A DNA stretch of 64,000 nt, from NCBI RefSeq assembly GCF_018283455.1, contig NZ_JAAMTH010000001.1, positions 2,895,501 to 2,959,500 of the forward strand. Direction: 5' to 3'. Below, in pieces: positions 25,321 to 33,941 of the stretch. The DNA comes from Planococcus sp. MSAK28401. GTDB lineage: Bacteria; Bacillota; Bacilli; Bacillales_A; Planococcaceae. Under the pieces are notes generated by a model, which saw only the letters and a list, made by a program, of their open reading frames with translations, did no database searches and was not told where the DNA came from. The position numbers were made by a program, and so were the translations under genes. The first letter of the stretch is position 1, and the number at the start of each line of letters is the position of its first letter.

Positions 25321-26244
25321 TTATTGCTCGATCAATTCCAATTCTACAGGAATCGATGCTTCCACTTCTTCGCCATCCAAGTGCTGGATAGCCGTTTCGA
25401 CAGCCATTTCACCGATCATTTCCGGTTTTTGGGCAATCGTTCCGGCAAGACGGCCTTCTTCTACTGCTGCGACTGCATCGTTTGTGGCATCAAATCCGAC
25501 AACTGTGACATCTTTGCCAGAAGCTTCAATTGCTTCAAGTGCACCGAGCGCCATTTCGTCATTGTGCGCAAACACTCCGGTTACATCAGGGTTTGCTTGC
25601 AGGATATTTTCCATGACCGACAAACCTTCTGCACGGTTGAAATTTGCTGTTTGTTTAGCAACGACATCCAAGCTGTCCGCTGCAATATTATTGAAGCCTT
25701 CTCCGCGTTCACGCGCTGCAGAAGATCCTGGAACTCCTTCCAATTCAGCTACTTTCGCGCCATCGCCTACCAATGACAATAAATGTTCAGCAGCCATTTC
25801 GCCGCCGGCTACGTTATCCGAAGCAATGTGGGAAACGACTTCTCCGCCTTCCGCGCTGCGGTCTACAGTAATGACCGGGATGTCTGCATTATTAGCAGAA
25901 GTCACTGCTGAAGCGACTGCCTCAGAATCGACAGGGTTGATTAGAATCACGTCCACGCCTTGCTGGATCAAATCCTCTACATCACTTGCCTGCTTCGATG
26001 CGTCGTCTTGTGCATCAACTACAGAAAGAGTTGCGCCAAGTTCAGAAGCTTTAGCTTCTGCCCCTTCACTCAATGTCACGAAGAACGGGTTGTTCAATGT
26101 CGAAATCGAGAAACCGATTGTGTAATCGCCGCTCGCTTCTTCGCCGCCTGTTGTTTCTTCTGAATCTGAACCTGGTGCTTCCATGGAACATGCGGCCAAA
26201 ACCATCATTGCCAAAAGGACGAACATTAATAGCATTTTCTTCAT
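25321..26244 (-). CDS. rbsB: ribose ABC transporter substrate-binding lipoprotein
   Basis: A 307-residue lipoprotein with lipobox LAAC (Cys19), an acidic S/G/E linker and a periplasmic-binding-protein type I domain (YTIGFSISTLNNPFFVTLSEGAEAKA, VILINPVDSEAVA, VVGFDATNDA). It captures ribose outside the membrane for RbsC/RbsA. The start at 26244 is eight bases after AGGAG. It is the last gene of the rbs operon, 12 bases after rbsC, and a strong terminator follows. Confidence 0.93.
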   Translation of the reverse strand: MKKMLLMFVLLAMMVLAACSMEAPGSDSEETTGGEEASGDYTIGFSISTLNNPFFVTLSEGAEAKASELGATLSVVDAQDDASKQASDVEDLIQQGVDVILINPVDSEAVASAVTSANNADIPVITVDRSAEGGEVVSHIASDNVAGGEMAAEHLLSLVGDGAKVAELEGVPGSSAARERGEGFNNIAADSLDVVAKQTANFNRAEGLSVMENILQANPDVTGVFAHNDEMALGALEAIEASGKDVTVVGFDATNDAVAAVEEGRLAGTIAQKPEMIGEMAVETAIQHLDGEEVEASIPVELELIEQ

Positions 26245-26256
26245 TTCTACCACTCC

Positions 26257-27201
26257 TTATGCTGTTTTTTTACGGTCTAGCAATACTGCAAGTAATATAA
26301 CTGCACCCTTCACCACTTGCTGGAAGAAGGAGGACACCCCAATCAAATTCAATCCATTGTTCAAGACGCCAATGATCAGCGCACCAATTAAGGTGCCGAC
26401 GATCCATCCGCGGCCGCCAGTCAAACTCGTTCCACCGAGTACAACGGCTGCGATGGCATCAAGTTCAAACATCTGGCCGGCTGTCGGCTGAGCTGAATTC
26501 AAACGCGAAGTCAAGATCAGTGACGCCAGTGCAGCAAGCGCGCCGACCAAGGAATATACATAAATCTTGATGCGGTCGGCATTGATTCCTGAGAGTACGG
26601 AAGCTTCCTCGTTGCCGCCCACTGCGTAAACACGGCGTCCGAACGTCGTTTTCTTCAAAATGAAGTAAAGGATCCCGAAACTGATGAGCATCGTCACGAC
26701 TGGAATCGGGATGCCGAGGAAATAGCCTTTCCCGAGCATCTGGAAAGCCATGCTATCGCCAAGCCCTGAAATCGGCCGGCCTTCTGTGTAGACGAGCGTC
26801 AAGCCCCGGTAAATGGTCATCGTCGCAAGTGTCGCGATGAATGGTGCTACTTTCCCTTTTGCGATGATGACGCCGTTGATGGCTCCGAGAACTGCCCCGA
26901 GGAAGAGCCCCAACAGCATCGCTAAGATCGGGTCAATTCCTGAAGCCATCATGCCGGCTGTCACAGCACCCGTAAGCGCCAAGATCGATCCGACCGATAA
27001 GTCGATTCCGCCGGTCAAGATGACGAAGGTCATGCCGAATGCGATCAACGCATTGATTGACACTTGTCGGAGGACGTTCAAAATATTGCTCATGGATAGA
27101 AAACTCGGGTTAATTGCGGTAATGATGATGATGATCAAAATCAAACCGATGAACGGCGCGATTTTTTGGAACAAGCTTGTATTAGCGGACTTCAGCTTCA
27201 A
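26257..27201 (-). CDS. rbsC: ribose ABC transporter permease
   Basis: A 314-residue membrane permease of the AraH/RbsC group with about ten hydrophobic segments. Signatures are LRQVSINALIAFGMTFVILTGGIDLSVGSILAL and GRRVYAVGGNEEASVLSGINADRIK. I favour a TTG start at 27201, seven to eight bases after AGGAGGT; an ATG at 27222 lies before the Shine-Dalgarno. With TTG the gene overlaps the end of rbsA by 20 bases, implying translational coupling. Confidence 0.92.
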   Translation of the reverse strand: MKLKSANTSLFQKIAPFIGLILIIIIITAINPSFLSMSNILNVLRQVSINALIAFGMTFVILTGGIDLSVGSILALTGAVTAGMMASGIDPILAMLLGLFLGAVLGAINGVIIAKGKVAPFIATLATMTIYRGLTLVYTEGRPISGLGDSMAFQMLGKGYFLGIPIPVVTMLISFGILYFILKKTTFGRRVYAVGGNEEASVLSGINADRIKIYVYSLVGALAALASLILTSRLNSAQPTAGQMFELDAIAAVVLGGTSLTGGRGWIVGTLIGALIIGVLNNGLNLIGVSSFFQQVVKGAVILLAVLLDRKKTA

Positions 27202-28693
27202 GTTTCCCACCTCCTGTTGCATAATGCATAATTGTTTCCTGCGTCATTTCCTGTTTTGGCACATCTGCCGCCAGCTTGCCTTCGTGCATGACGAGCACAC
27301 GGTCGGCCATGCCAATCACTTCCGGAAGTTCGGAAGAAATCATTAAGATGGCGACGCCCCGAGCGGCCAATTCGTTGATGATCGAATAAATCTCTTTCTT
27401 CGCGCCAACATCGACTCCCCGCGTCGGCTCATCGAGTATGAGCACATCCGGTTCAATGCCGAGCCATTTGGCGATGACGACTTTTTGCTGGTTGCCTCCG
27501 CTGAGCGATTTAGCCGCTTGATCAGGCCCCGATGTTCGGATGCCAAGGCGCTTTACCATCCGGTCGTACAGGCTGCGTTCTTTGTCTTTCGACAGCAAAC
27601 CTTTTTTGGAAATGGATTCAAAGTTCGCCATACTGATGTTTTCTTCTACCGTAAAATCGACGATCAGCCCTTCGGATTTCCGGTCTTCGGTCACGTAGCC
27701 GATGCCGAGCTCTTTCGCTTTTTGCGGATTGTCGATTTTCGCAGGCTTGCCATCGAGTTCCACCGTTCCTGAATCCGCTTTCTTATAACCGAATAAAGAC
27801 TGCGCCACTTCTGTGCGCCCTGCCCCCATGAGCCCAGCAATCGATACGATTTCCCCTTTATGGATGTCGAAGGAAATATCTTCAAAGCAATCTTTGCGCG
27901 ACAAGCCTTTAACCGATAGCTTGACGTCTCCGATCGTGGAGCTTCGTTCCGGGAAACGGTCGCCGAGTTCACGGCCGACCATCAACTGGACAATTTCTTC
28001 GAAGCTGGTTTCGCTGATCTTCCGTTCACCGACGAATTCACCGTCGCGCAAAATGGTGATGCGGTCGCATAGCGAAAAGATTTCTTCCATGCGGTGAGAA
28101 ATATAGACGAAAGACACGCCGCGCTTTTGAAGATCACGGATAGTCACGAATAAAGTTTCGATTTCGCGGTCCGTCAATGCTGCGGTCGGTTCGTCCATAA
28201 TAATCATTTCTGCATCCATCGACAAAGCTTTGCCGATTTCCACCAATTGCTGTTGTCCGACAGACAATGTGCTTGCGGGAAGAGACGGGTCGATATCGAG
28301 CCCCAAATCTCCCAGGATTTTTTTCGTTTTGCGTTCCATGTCTTTTGTCTTCAGGATGCCTGTGCGCCCGACGGTTTCCTCGCGGCCGAGAAAGAGATTG
28401 TCCGCAATTGACAGGTGCGGCAGGATATTCAACTCTTGATGGATGACTGCGATGCCTTCCGCTTCTGCTTGCTTCGGCGAAGTGAATTCGACTTTTTTGC
28501 CTTTCACCTCTACCGTTCCGGAGTCACGTGTATAGATGCCGGACATGATTTTCATCAATGTTGATTTCCCAGCCCCGTTCTCACCCATTAAGGCGTGAAT
28601 CTCACCTTTTTGAAGAGAGAAATGGACTTTTTTCAAGACGGCGTTGCCGCTGAACGACTTGCAAATATCAGTCATATTGATCATTTCGGTCAT
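27182..28693 (-). CDS. rbsA: ribose ABC transporter ATPase, two-domain
   Basis: A 503-residue protein with two ABC domains. The first has canonical Walker A (GENGAGKSTLM), signature LSVGQQQLVEIGKAL and Walker B (MIIMDEPTAAL). The second has the degenerate P-loop GLMGAGRTEV usual in this family, signature LSGGNQQKVVIAKWL and VLILDEPTRGVDVG. It powers ribose import. The ATG at 28693 follows AGGCAGGTG by six bases; the ATG overlapping the rbsD stop (TAATG) at 28711 has no ribosome binding site. Confidence 0.95.
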   Translation of the reverse strand: MTEMINMTDICKSFSGNAVLKKVHFSLQKGEIHALMGENGAGKSTLMKIMSGIYTRDSGTVEVKGKKVEFTSPKQAEAEGIAVIHQELNILPHLSIADNLFLGREETVGRTGILKTKDMERKTKKILGDLGLDIDPSLPASTLSVGQQQLVEIGKALSMDAEMIIMDEPTAALTDREIETLFVTIRDLQKRGVSFVYISHRMEEIFSLCDRITILRDGEFVGERKISETSFEEIVQLMVGRELGDRFPERSSTIGDVKLSVKGLSRKDCFEDISFDIHKGEIVSIAGLMGAGRTEVAQSLFGYKKADSGTVELDGKPAKIDNPQKAKELGIGYVTEDRKSEGLIVDFTVEENISMANFESISKKGLLSKDKERSLYDRMVKRLGIRTSGPDQAAKSLSGGNQQKVVIAKWLGIEPDVLILDEPTRGVDVGAKKEIYSIINELAARGVAILMISSELPEVIGMADRVLVMHEGKLAADVPKQEMTQETIMHYATGGGKLEAEVR

Positions 28694-28710
28694 TTCGGTC
28701 ACCTGCCTCA

Positions 28711-29097
28711 TTAAAAGATGACGCCCGACTGGAGAATGACATTCGCATAAGGGCTTGCTTCCCCTGTGCGGATGATCAGTTTGGCGTTATGGCTCATCGC
28801 CTTCAATTCCTCGTGGCTCAGGTAGCGGCAATCCAATTGCTGTTGCATGCCAGCTTCCAAGCCTTTATTGTGATCGCTTATTTCCCGGGCAATATAAGCC
28901 GCTTCCGCTTCGAAATCCTCAAGCACTGCATCCAATACTGTTTCAAAAGAAGGCTCCCCGATGCGGTAGGATAAATCGACGCATGGGACATGTTCCGGTA
29001 CCGGCAGCCCGCAATCGGCAATGACAAGCAGATCCGTATGCCCGAACCGTGCCAAGTGGCCGGCGATATCGCGATTGATTATGCCTTGTTTTTTCAT
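28711..29097 (-). CDS. rbsD: D-ribose pyranase
   Basis: A 128-residue enzyme that interconverts pyranose and furanose forms of ribose so that RbsK can act. Conserved parts are MKKQGIINRDIAGHLARFGHTDLLVIADCGLP (catalytic His near residue 20) and ASPYANVILQSGVIF at the end. Its start overlaps the rbsK stop by four bases (ATGA). Confidence 0.93.
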   Translation of the reverse strand: MKKQGIINRDIAGHLARFGHTDLLVIADCGLPVPEHVPCVDLSYRIGEPSFETVLDAVLEDFEAEAAYIAREISDHNKGLEAGMQQQLDCRYLSHEELKAMSHNAKLIIRTGEASPYANVILQSGVIF

Positions 29098-29972
29098 TTT
29101 GCTGCCTCCATCCGGGAAACGACTTCCTCGTGGTTCGGCATGCCGCCTTGTGCCCCGAATTTCTCCACCGATAAGGAGGCAGCGGCGTTGGCGAAGCGGA
29201 CAGCTTCCTTGAACTCGCTGCCTTCAGCTAATGCAACTGCCAAGGCACCGTTAAAAGTATCTCCCGCGCCCGTTGTATCAACCGCTTGTGTCGGAAATCC
29301 TTCGACTGTTATATGCTTGTCGCCATCGAAATAGCGGGCACCGTTTTTTCCAAGCGTCACGACCATGCGATTCGGATAGCGTTCCAGTTCAAGTTCCCAA
29401 TTCGTGCCGAACAGCTCTTCCGCTTCGGTTTCATTCGGCGTCAAAAAATCCGCTTGTTTCATCGCCTCCGTAAATCCACCAGCTGGCGCTGGATTCAAAA
29501 TAGCCGGCACGCCGAGTTGTTTGGCAAGCTGCAGCGTATATTCCACAACCGGAATCGGCAGTTCCAACTGCAGAATGACCATCGAACTTTTTTCGATTAC
29601 CTTCTTCTGCGCATCGATATCCGATTTCGTTAGTTCGTGGTTGGCACCTGGGACGACGATAATGCGGTTGTCGCCTTCTGACAATAGGATATTGGCGATT
29701 CCGCTCGCCCCGTCCGTTTTTTTGACACCTCGTGTGTCAATCTGTTCTGTTTCCAAGCCACTTAGAAGTTGTGTACCGAATGCATCGCTGCCGACTGCCC
29801 CGACGATATGGACTTGGTCGCCGAGCCTCGCTGCTGCGACTGCCTGATTGGCGCCTTTTCCGCCAGGCACGGTCGTATATAAATTCCCTAGCACCGTTTC
29901 ACCTTGCTTCGGAAAGCGTTCTGTTCCGACCACAAGGTCCATATTGATGCTGCCTACTACTGTAATCATCAT
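29094..29972 (-). CDS. rbsK: ribokinase
   Basis: A 292-residue PfkB-family kinase that converts ribose to ribose 5-phosphate. The substrate site is VVGSINMDLVV and PGGKGANQAVAAARLG, and the second PfkB signature with catalytic Asp is AVDTTGAGDTFNGALAVAL. The length is that of E. coli and B. subtilis RbsK. The start overlaps the rbsR stop by four bases; ATG is doubled there, so 29972 or 29969 is possible. Confidence 0.95.
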   Translation of the reverse strand: MMITVVGSINMDLVVGTERFPKQGETVLGNLYTTVPGGKGANQAVAAARLGDQVHIVGAVGSDAFGTQLLSGLETEQIDTRGVKKTDGASGIANILLSEGDNRIIVVPGANHELTKSDIDAQKKVIEKSSMVILQLELPIPVVEYTLQLAKQLGVPAILNPAPAGGFTEAMKQADFLTPNETEAEELFGTNWELELERYPNRMVVTLGKNGARYFDGDKHITVEGFPTQAVDTTGAGDTFNGALAVALAEGSEFKEAVRFANAAASLSVEKFGAQGGMPNHEEVVSRMEAAK

Positions 29973-30949
29973 TCCACACTCCTTGTTGTGCCACGTAAGA
30001 CAAGCTTGACCGGAATTTCGTAGAAGCTTTCTTCCACGGGCTTATTCTCGATCCGCTTGATCAAAACGCGGGTGGCGATTGCGCCCATTTTGTAAACGTC
30101 CTGTGCAACGGTCGAGAGCCCCGGCGACAGCATCTCGCCCATTGCGATGCCATCGAATCCGACAATCTGCAAATCGTCCGGCACTTTTCTGCCGAGCAGA
30201 ACAGCTGCTTTCAAAGCCCCTGCTGCCGACACATCGCTTGAAGCGAATATGCCGTCGATTCCCGGATCGTTCTGCAATTCCCGTTCAACAATCTTTTGCG
30301 AATCGGCATAATGGAACGGGCAAGTGACGATGCGGTGATCGACATGCGCTTTTCCGATCGCTTCCATAAATCCCTCATAACGGTCGTTCGCCGGGTTCAG
30401 CGCTTCCGGCCCTCTCAGGAACAGGATGTTTTGGCATCCGCGCTCGAGCAGCGCATTCGTCCCAAGCACCGCACCTTCCTTATTATTCGATGAGACGACC
30501 GGGATTTTTTCATTGATCGCCCGGTCAAGAGCTACAATCGGCAGCTTGGTATTTGCATAATGGGGTGCCTCCAGCTGGTTGGAAGTTACGATAAAGCCGG
30601 CGATGTATTTTTTCTTCAAGGTTTCGATATAATTTTTCTCTTTTTTCGGGTCTTCATCGGAGTTGCATAAAATCACCGTATAGCCGTAGCTCAATGCCAC
30701 ATCTTCCACAGCTCGTGCAAGTTCCGGGAAAAAGGGATTCGTGATGTCCGGTAAAATGAGCCCGATCAAATTGGAACGTTTCGTGTTCAAAGAGCGTGCG
30801 ACCGGATTCAGCTCATATTCCAGTTCCTCAACTGCTTCTGTCACCGCTTTGGCCGCATCTGCACTGACATAACCGCTGCCATTCAAAAAACGTGAAACCG
30901 TCGCAACGGAAACGCCTGCTTTTTTTGCCACATCTCTGATCGTTGTCAT
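29969..30949 (-). CDS. rbsR: LacI-family ribose operon repressor
   Basis: A 326-residue regulator with an N-terminal LacI helix-turn-helix (TIRDVAKKAGVSVATVSRFL, residues 3-22), hinge helix region (NPVARSLNTKRSNLIGLI) and a ribose-binding-protein-like effector domain (LILPDITNPFFPELARAVEDVA, GIFASSDVSAAGALKA). It heads the rbs operon, as in B. subtilis, and so represses itself. The ATG is preceded by GGAGAAGAGCG. The operator is the palindrome 23-40 bases upstream. Confidence 0.93.
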   Translation of the reverse strand: MTTIRDVAKKAGVSVATVSRFLNGSGYVSADAAKAVTEAVEELEYELNPVARSLNTKRSNLIGLILPDITNPFFPELARAVEDVALSYGYTVILCNSDEDPKKEKNYIETLKKKYIAGFIVTSNQLEAPHYANTKLPIVALDRAINEKIPVVSSNNKEGAVLGTNALLERGCQNILFLRGPEALNPANDRYEGFMEAIGKAHVDHRIVTCPFHYADSQKIVERELQNDPGIDGIFASSDVSAAGALKAAVLLGRKVPDDLQIVGFDGIAMGEMLSPGLSTVAQDVYKMGAIATRVLIKRIENKPVEESFYEIPVKLVLRGTTRSVE

Positions 30950-30974
30950 CGCTCTTCTCCGTTCTCAGGTTTTA

Positions 30975-31020
30975 TGTAACCGGTTACACATACTATAAAA
31001 CGTCCCTTTCTTCTTGTCAA
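30975..31020 (-). promoter_or_regulatory. rbs operon promoter with RbsR operator/cre
   Basis: On the minus strand TTGACA (31015-31020), a 17-base spacer and TATAGT (30992-30997). Immediately downstream, over the start point, is the perfect palindrome TGTAACCGGTTACA (30975-30988). It suits a LacI-family repressor and also satisfies the CcpA cre consensus TGWAANCGNTNWCA at every position. Confidence 0.85.
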
Positions 31021-31053
31021 CGCGATTTTTCATTTCATCCTGCTTCGAATTCC

Positions 31054-31087
31054 ATAAAAAAATACCCCGACAATTGATATCGGGGTG
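31054..31087 (-). terminator. terminator of the rhodanese-like gene
   Basis: Stem ACCCCGA/TCGGGGT followed by a T run on the minus strand. Confidence 0.75.
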
Positions 31088-31093
31088 AGAGAA

Positions 31094-31462
31094 TCAATGG
31101 GCCAGCATCCGCTCGCCGCAATTTTCTTCAGTTAGGCTATAGCTGATAACATTTTTCCCTTTTTTCCTAAGCATGCGGACAGCCATATTCTTTTCCATCT
31201 CATCAGAAGCGATGATGTGGATCGGGCGGTCCGGTATTTCTTCGTAGCTACGGATGAAATAAGCGACCGGCAATTCGAATGCGCCTTCGATGGGATCTTT
31301 ATAGGAAATATTATAGGCTCTCACATCCAGCAAGAGAATATCATCGTTTTCTTTCAGGTTGTCTGCACAATCGTGCTTGACCCCTTTGGCCGTGACGTAG
31401 CGTTTATAAAAACCGTTGGAGCCGGCAAGAGCCAGCAGCGCAATCGGGATGCCAATACTCAT
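31094..31462 (-). CDS. rhodanese-fold protein lacking the active cysteine
   Basis: A 122-residue protein with a short hydrophobic N-terminus (MSIGIPIALLALAGSNGFY), possibly a membrane anchor, and a rhodanese-like core (DDILLLDVRAYNISYKDPIEGAFELPVAYF). At the active-site loop, where CxxGxR is expected, IHIIASDEMEKNMAV occurs, so the sulfur-carrying Cys is absent and catalysis by the usual mechanism is unlikely. It lies 79 bases after the CstB-type gene on the same strand, with only a weak hairpin between, so it may be coexpressed with sulfide detoxification. A binding or scaffold role is inferred. Confidence 0.65.
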   Translation of the reverse strand: MSIGIPIALLALAGSNGFYKRYVTAKGVKHDCADNLKENDDILLLDVRAYNISYKDPIEGAFELPVAYFIRSYEEIPDRPIHIIASDEMEKNMAVRMLRKKGKNVISYSLTEENCGERMLAH

Positions 31463-31541
31463 TGTTTCGATCTTCCCCTTTTGGATTGTGTTTTTTCAAA
31501 GGAAAACCGCCGAAGCCAAAGCTTAAGCGGTTATCTTCCTA

Positions 31542-32954
31542 TTATTGTTTCACGGATGCGACTTCTTGTTGCCATTTGCTGTAGCCGCCTGTCATATTGA
31601 CCAGCTTGTCGATGCCGTTCGCTTTCAGGACACTTGCTGCAATGGCAGAACGTGCACCTGCTTGGCATTGAACAATCACAGTTTTATCTGTGGCGACCTC
31701 ATCCAGGCGGTTTTTCAAGGTACCGACCATGATGTGCTTGGCGTTATCGATATGGCCTTCATCAAATTCTGTCTGATTGCGGACGTCCAGCACATAGGCC
31801 TCGCCTTTTTCGACCATTTCATTCGCTTCAGCTGGTGTCACATTCTCATATGTTGCCAAGTTTTCAGCTTGCTCCATAATTTTTTCCACTGGCGCATAAC
31901 CGTAGACTTCGTCGATTCCGATTGAACGCAATGCAGTCAAAGCTTCGTCGAGCACTTTGGTATCGAGAAGAAGATAGAGCGGCTTGTTGTAATCAACGAC
32001 CCAACCTGCCCAGTTAGTGAAGGAATTATTGAACGGGATGTTGATCGTTCCTTGGATATGGCCTTTACTATAAGCATCTGCTGGGCGCATATCGAGTACT
32101 TGTTTGCCTTCTGCAAGCAGCGCTTCGATATCTGTGGCTGATGTGATTTCTTTTGGTTTCGGCAAGTCTTTGATCAACTGCGGCCCGACTTTATTGACCG
32201 ATTTCATCACCGCGAAATAATACGGCGGTTCCGGCTGGCCTTCAAGCAAAGCTTTCTTGAAGGAAGCTTCATCATCGAATTGCATCGCCCAGTTAAAGGC
32301 TTTTTCGTAACCGACTGTCGTCGATGGCACCGCGCCGAGTGATTTACCACAAGCGGATCCGGCACCATGTGCTGGCCAAACTTGCAAATAATCCGCAAGG
32401 GCCTTGAAACGTTCGATCGATTTGAACATCGCCACAGCACCGGACTCTGAAGTCCCTTGGATGCCTGCCGCTTTTTCAAGAAGGTCCGGGCGCCCGACGT
32501 CGCCGACAAAGACGAAGTCGCCAGTGAAAATGCCCATTGGCTTGTCCGCGGATCCGCCTTTATCCGTCAATAGGAAGGAAATGCTCTCTGGGGTATGGCC
32601 TGGCGTATGCATCACGTCAAAGATTAAATTGCCGATCTTAAACTGATCGCCCTCTTTCAATAATTGATGGCTGATTCCATCCAGGTTCAGATATTTCCAA
32701 TCGGCATCGCCTTCATCCGAAATATAGAGCTTTGTCCCAAAACGGTCATTCAGTTCCCGTGAACCGGACACAAAGTCAGCATGGATATGCGTTTCAAGAG
32801 CGCCAACAATATTCAGTTTCTCTTTTTTCGCCAGTTCCTCGTATGCTGTGATATCGCGCATCGGATCAACGACGACTGCTTCGCCTGTTTTTTGGCACCC
32901 TACTACATAAGATGCGTGAGCCAATTTTTCGTCGTAGAAATATCGTAATAACAT
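31542..32954 (-). CDS. cstB: CstB-type persulfide dioxygenase-rhodanese
   Basis: A 470-residue multidomain sulfide-detoxification enzyme. The N-terminal metallo-beta-lactamase domain (about 1-250) keeps the Fe site (H56, H58, D60 in THIHADF; VMHTPGHTPES; FTGDFVFVGDVGRPDL) and the cysteine loop AHGAGSACGKSLGA. A pseudo-rhodanese domain (about 265-355) has YLLLDT where the Cys should be. A C-terminal rhodanese domain has active C430 in VIVQCQAGARS. The order matches S. aureus CstB, which oxidises persulfides to thiosulfate. The promoter carries a CstR/CsoR-type operator. Confidence 0.9.
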   Translation of the reverse strand: MLLRYFYDEKLAHASYVVGCQKTGEAVVVDPMRDITAYEELAKKEKLNIVGALETHIHADFVSGSRELNDRFGTKLYISDEGDADWKYLNLDGISHQLLKEGDQFKIGNLIFDVMHTPGHTPESISFLLTDKGGSADKPMGIFTGDFVFVGDVGRPDLLEKAAGIQGTSESGAVAMFKSIERFKALADYLQVWPAHGAGSACGKSLGAVPSTTVGYEKAFNWAMQFDDEASFKKALLEGQPEPPYYFAVMKSVNKVGPQLIKDLPKPKEITSATDIEALLAEGKQVLDMRPADAYSKGHIQGTINIPFNNSFTNWAGWVVDYNKPLYLLLDTKVLDEALTALRSIGIDEVYGYAPVEKIMEQAENLATYENVTPAEANEMVEKGEAYVLDVRNQTEFDEGHIDNAKHIMVGTLKNRLDEVATDKTVIVQCQAGARSAIAASVLKANGIDKLVNMTGGYSKWQQEVASVKQ

Positions 32955-32995
32955 GGAATCAATCTCCTTTTGGTTGGTTTCGGTTTCTTAAACCC

Positions 32996-33024
32996 AATAT
33001 ACCCCGCAGGGTATAAAATGTAAA
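32996..33024 (-). promoter_or_regulatory. cstB promoter with CstR/CsoR-type operator in the spacer
   Basis: On the minus strand TTTACA (33019-33024), 17 bases, TATATT (32996-33001). The spacer is almost filled by the inverted repeat TATACCC-TGCG-GGGTATA (32998-33015), the GC-tract type recognised by CsoR-family persulfide sensors. Confidence 0.75.
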
Positions 33025-33063
33025 TATATATGCTTTAGTTTTTTACTGGCTTTTCTCAAGACA

Positions 33064-33108
33064 TAAAAAAAAGCTTCAAGAGCGCAGCAACTGCGCTCTT
33101 GAAGCTTA
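33064..33108 (-). terminator. strong terminator of the acyl-CoA operon
   Basis: Seventeen-base-pair perfect stem starting AAGCTTCAAGAGCGCAG, 3-base loop, T run on the minus strand. Confidence 0.95.
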
Positions 33109-33116
33109 AAGGCGTA

Positions 33117-33941
33117 TTATTTTTTTCCGTTGAAGAAATCCGGAAGCTCGCTCACTTTCATGGGAAACTCTGCTTTGCGCTTATCGACGAAGGATTGGAT
33201 GCCTTCATCCGCATCGGCATTTTGCCCGGCCCAGTGAAGGAACTTCGATTCGGCGAGATGCGACTCATGTGGATGATCCACGCCAAGCATCTTCCATAAT
33301 AATTGGCGCGTAAAGCTATTGGATGTGGCGGCGGTATTTTCTGCAATGTCCCGTGCGATTTCATATGCTTTTTCAAGCGGATCTTCCGATTCATATTGCA
33401 TGAGCCCCGCCTCCACCGCTTCAGCCGTCGGGATGTAGCGCCCCGTCAGTGTCCATTCGAGTGCTTTTCCGATGCCGACGATGCGCGGCAAAAACCAGCC
33501 GGAGGAAGCTTCCGGGCCAATGCCGCGGCGTCCGAAGACGAAGCCGATTTTCGCATCTTTTTTGACGATGCGGATATCCATCGGCAAAGTCATGGTCATG
33601 CCGATGCCGACTGCAGGGCCGTTGATGGCGGCAATGATCGGTTTTTTCACTTCATAAACTTGGTTGCTGACCTGCCCGCCGAGGTCCCGGTATTCTTCCG
33701 CACTTTGTTCGGAAGCGAACGTCGAGCCGCCGTCCGATAAGTCCATGCCGGCACAAAACGCCCGCCCGGCACCGGTCACGACAATGACGCGCACAGCATC
33801 GTCACCATTAACGTTTTGGTAGAAATGAAGCAGCTCGTCGTTCATTTTTTCTGTATAGGCGTTCATTTTTTCAGGGCGATTCAAGGTCAATGTCAGAATC
33901 CCGTCCGATAATTCGGTTTTAATGGTTTCGTACAAGCGCAT
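33117..33941 (-). CDS. enoyl-CoA hydratase/isomerase family protein
   Basis: A 274-residue crotonase-fold protein. Both oxyanion-hole segments are present: VVTGAGRAFCAGMDLSDGG (about residues 57-75) and PIIAAINGPAVGIGMTMTLPMDI. The second catalytic region reads RRGIGPEASSGWFLPRIVG, with one Glu at the usual Glu144/164 area, so hydratase or isomerase activity is plausible. The GSTFASEQSAEEYRDLGGQ insertion is characteristic of the PaaB/EchA group. It overlaps the nitronate-monooxygenase-like gene by 23 bases, so the two are coupled. It is the last gene of the cluster. Confidence 0.85.
   Translation of the reverse strand: MRLYETIKTELSDGILTLTLNRPEKMNAYTEKMNDELLHFYQNVNGDDAVRVIVVTGAGRAFCAGMDLSDGGSTFASEQSAEEYRDLGGQVSNQVYEVKKPIIAAINGPAVGIGMTMTLPMDIRIVKKDAKIGFVFGRRGIGPEASSGWFLPRIVGIGKALEWTLTGRYIPTAEAVEAGLMQYESEDPLEKAYEIARDIAENTAATSNSFTRQLLWKMLGVDHPHESHLAESKFLHWAGQNADADEGIQSFVDKRKAEFPMKVSELPDFFNGKK

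Noticed and set aside
25298-26125. 275-codon open frame, Ser/Ala-rich
   Set aside because: Antisense to rbsB; low-complexity shadow.
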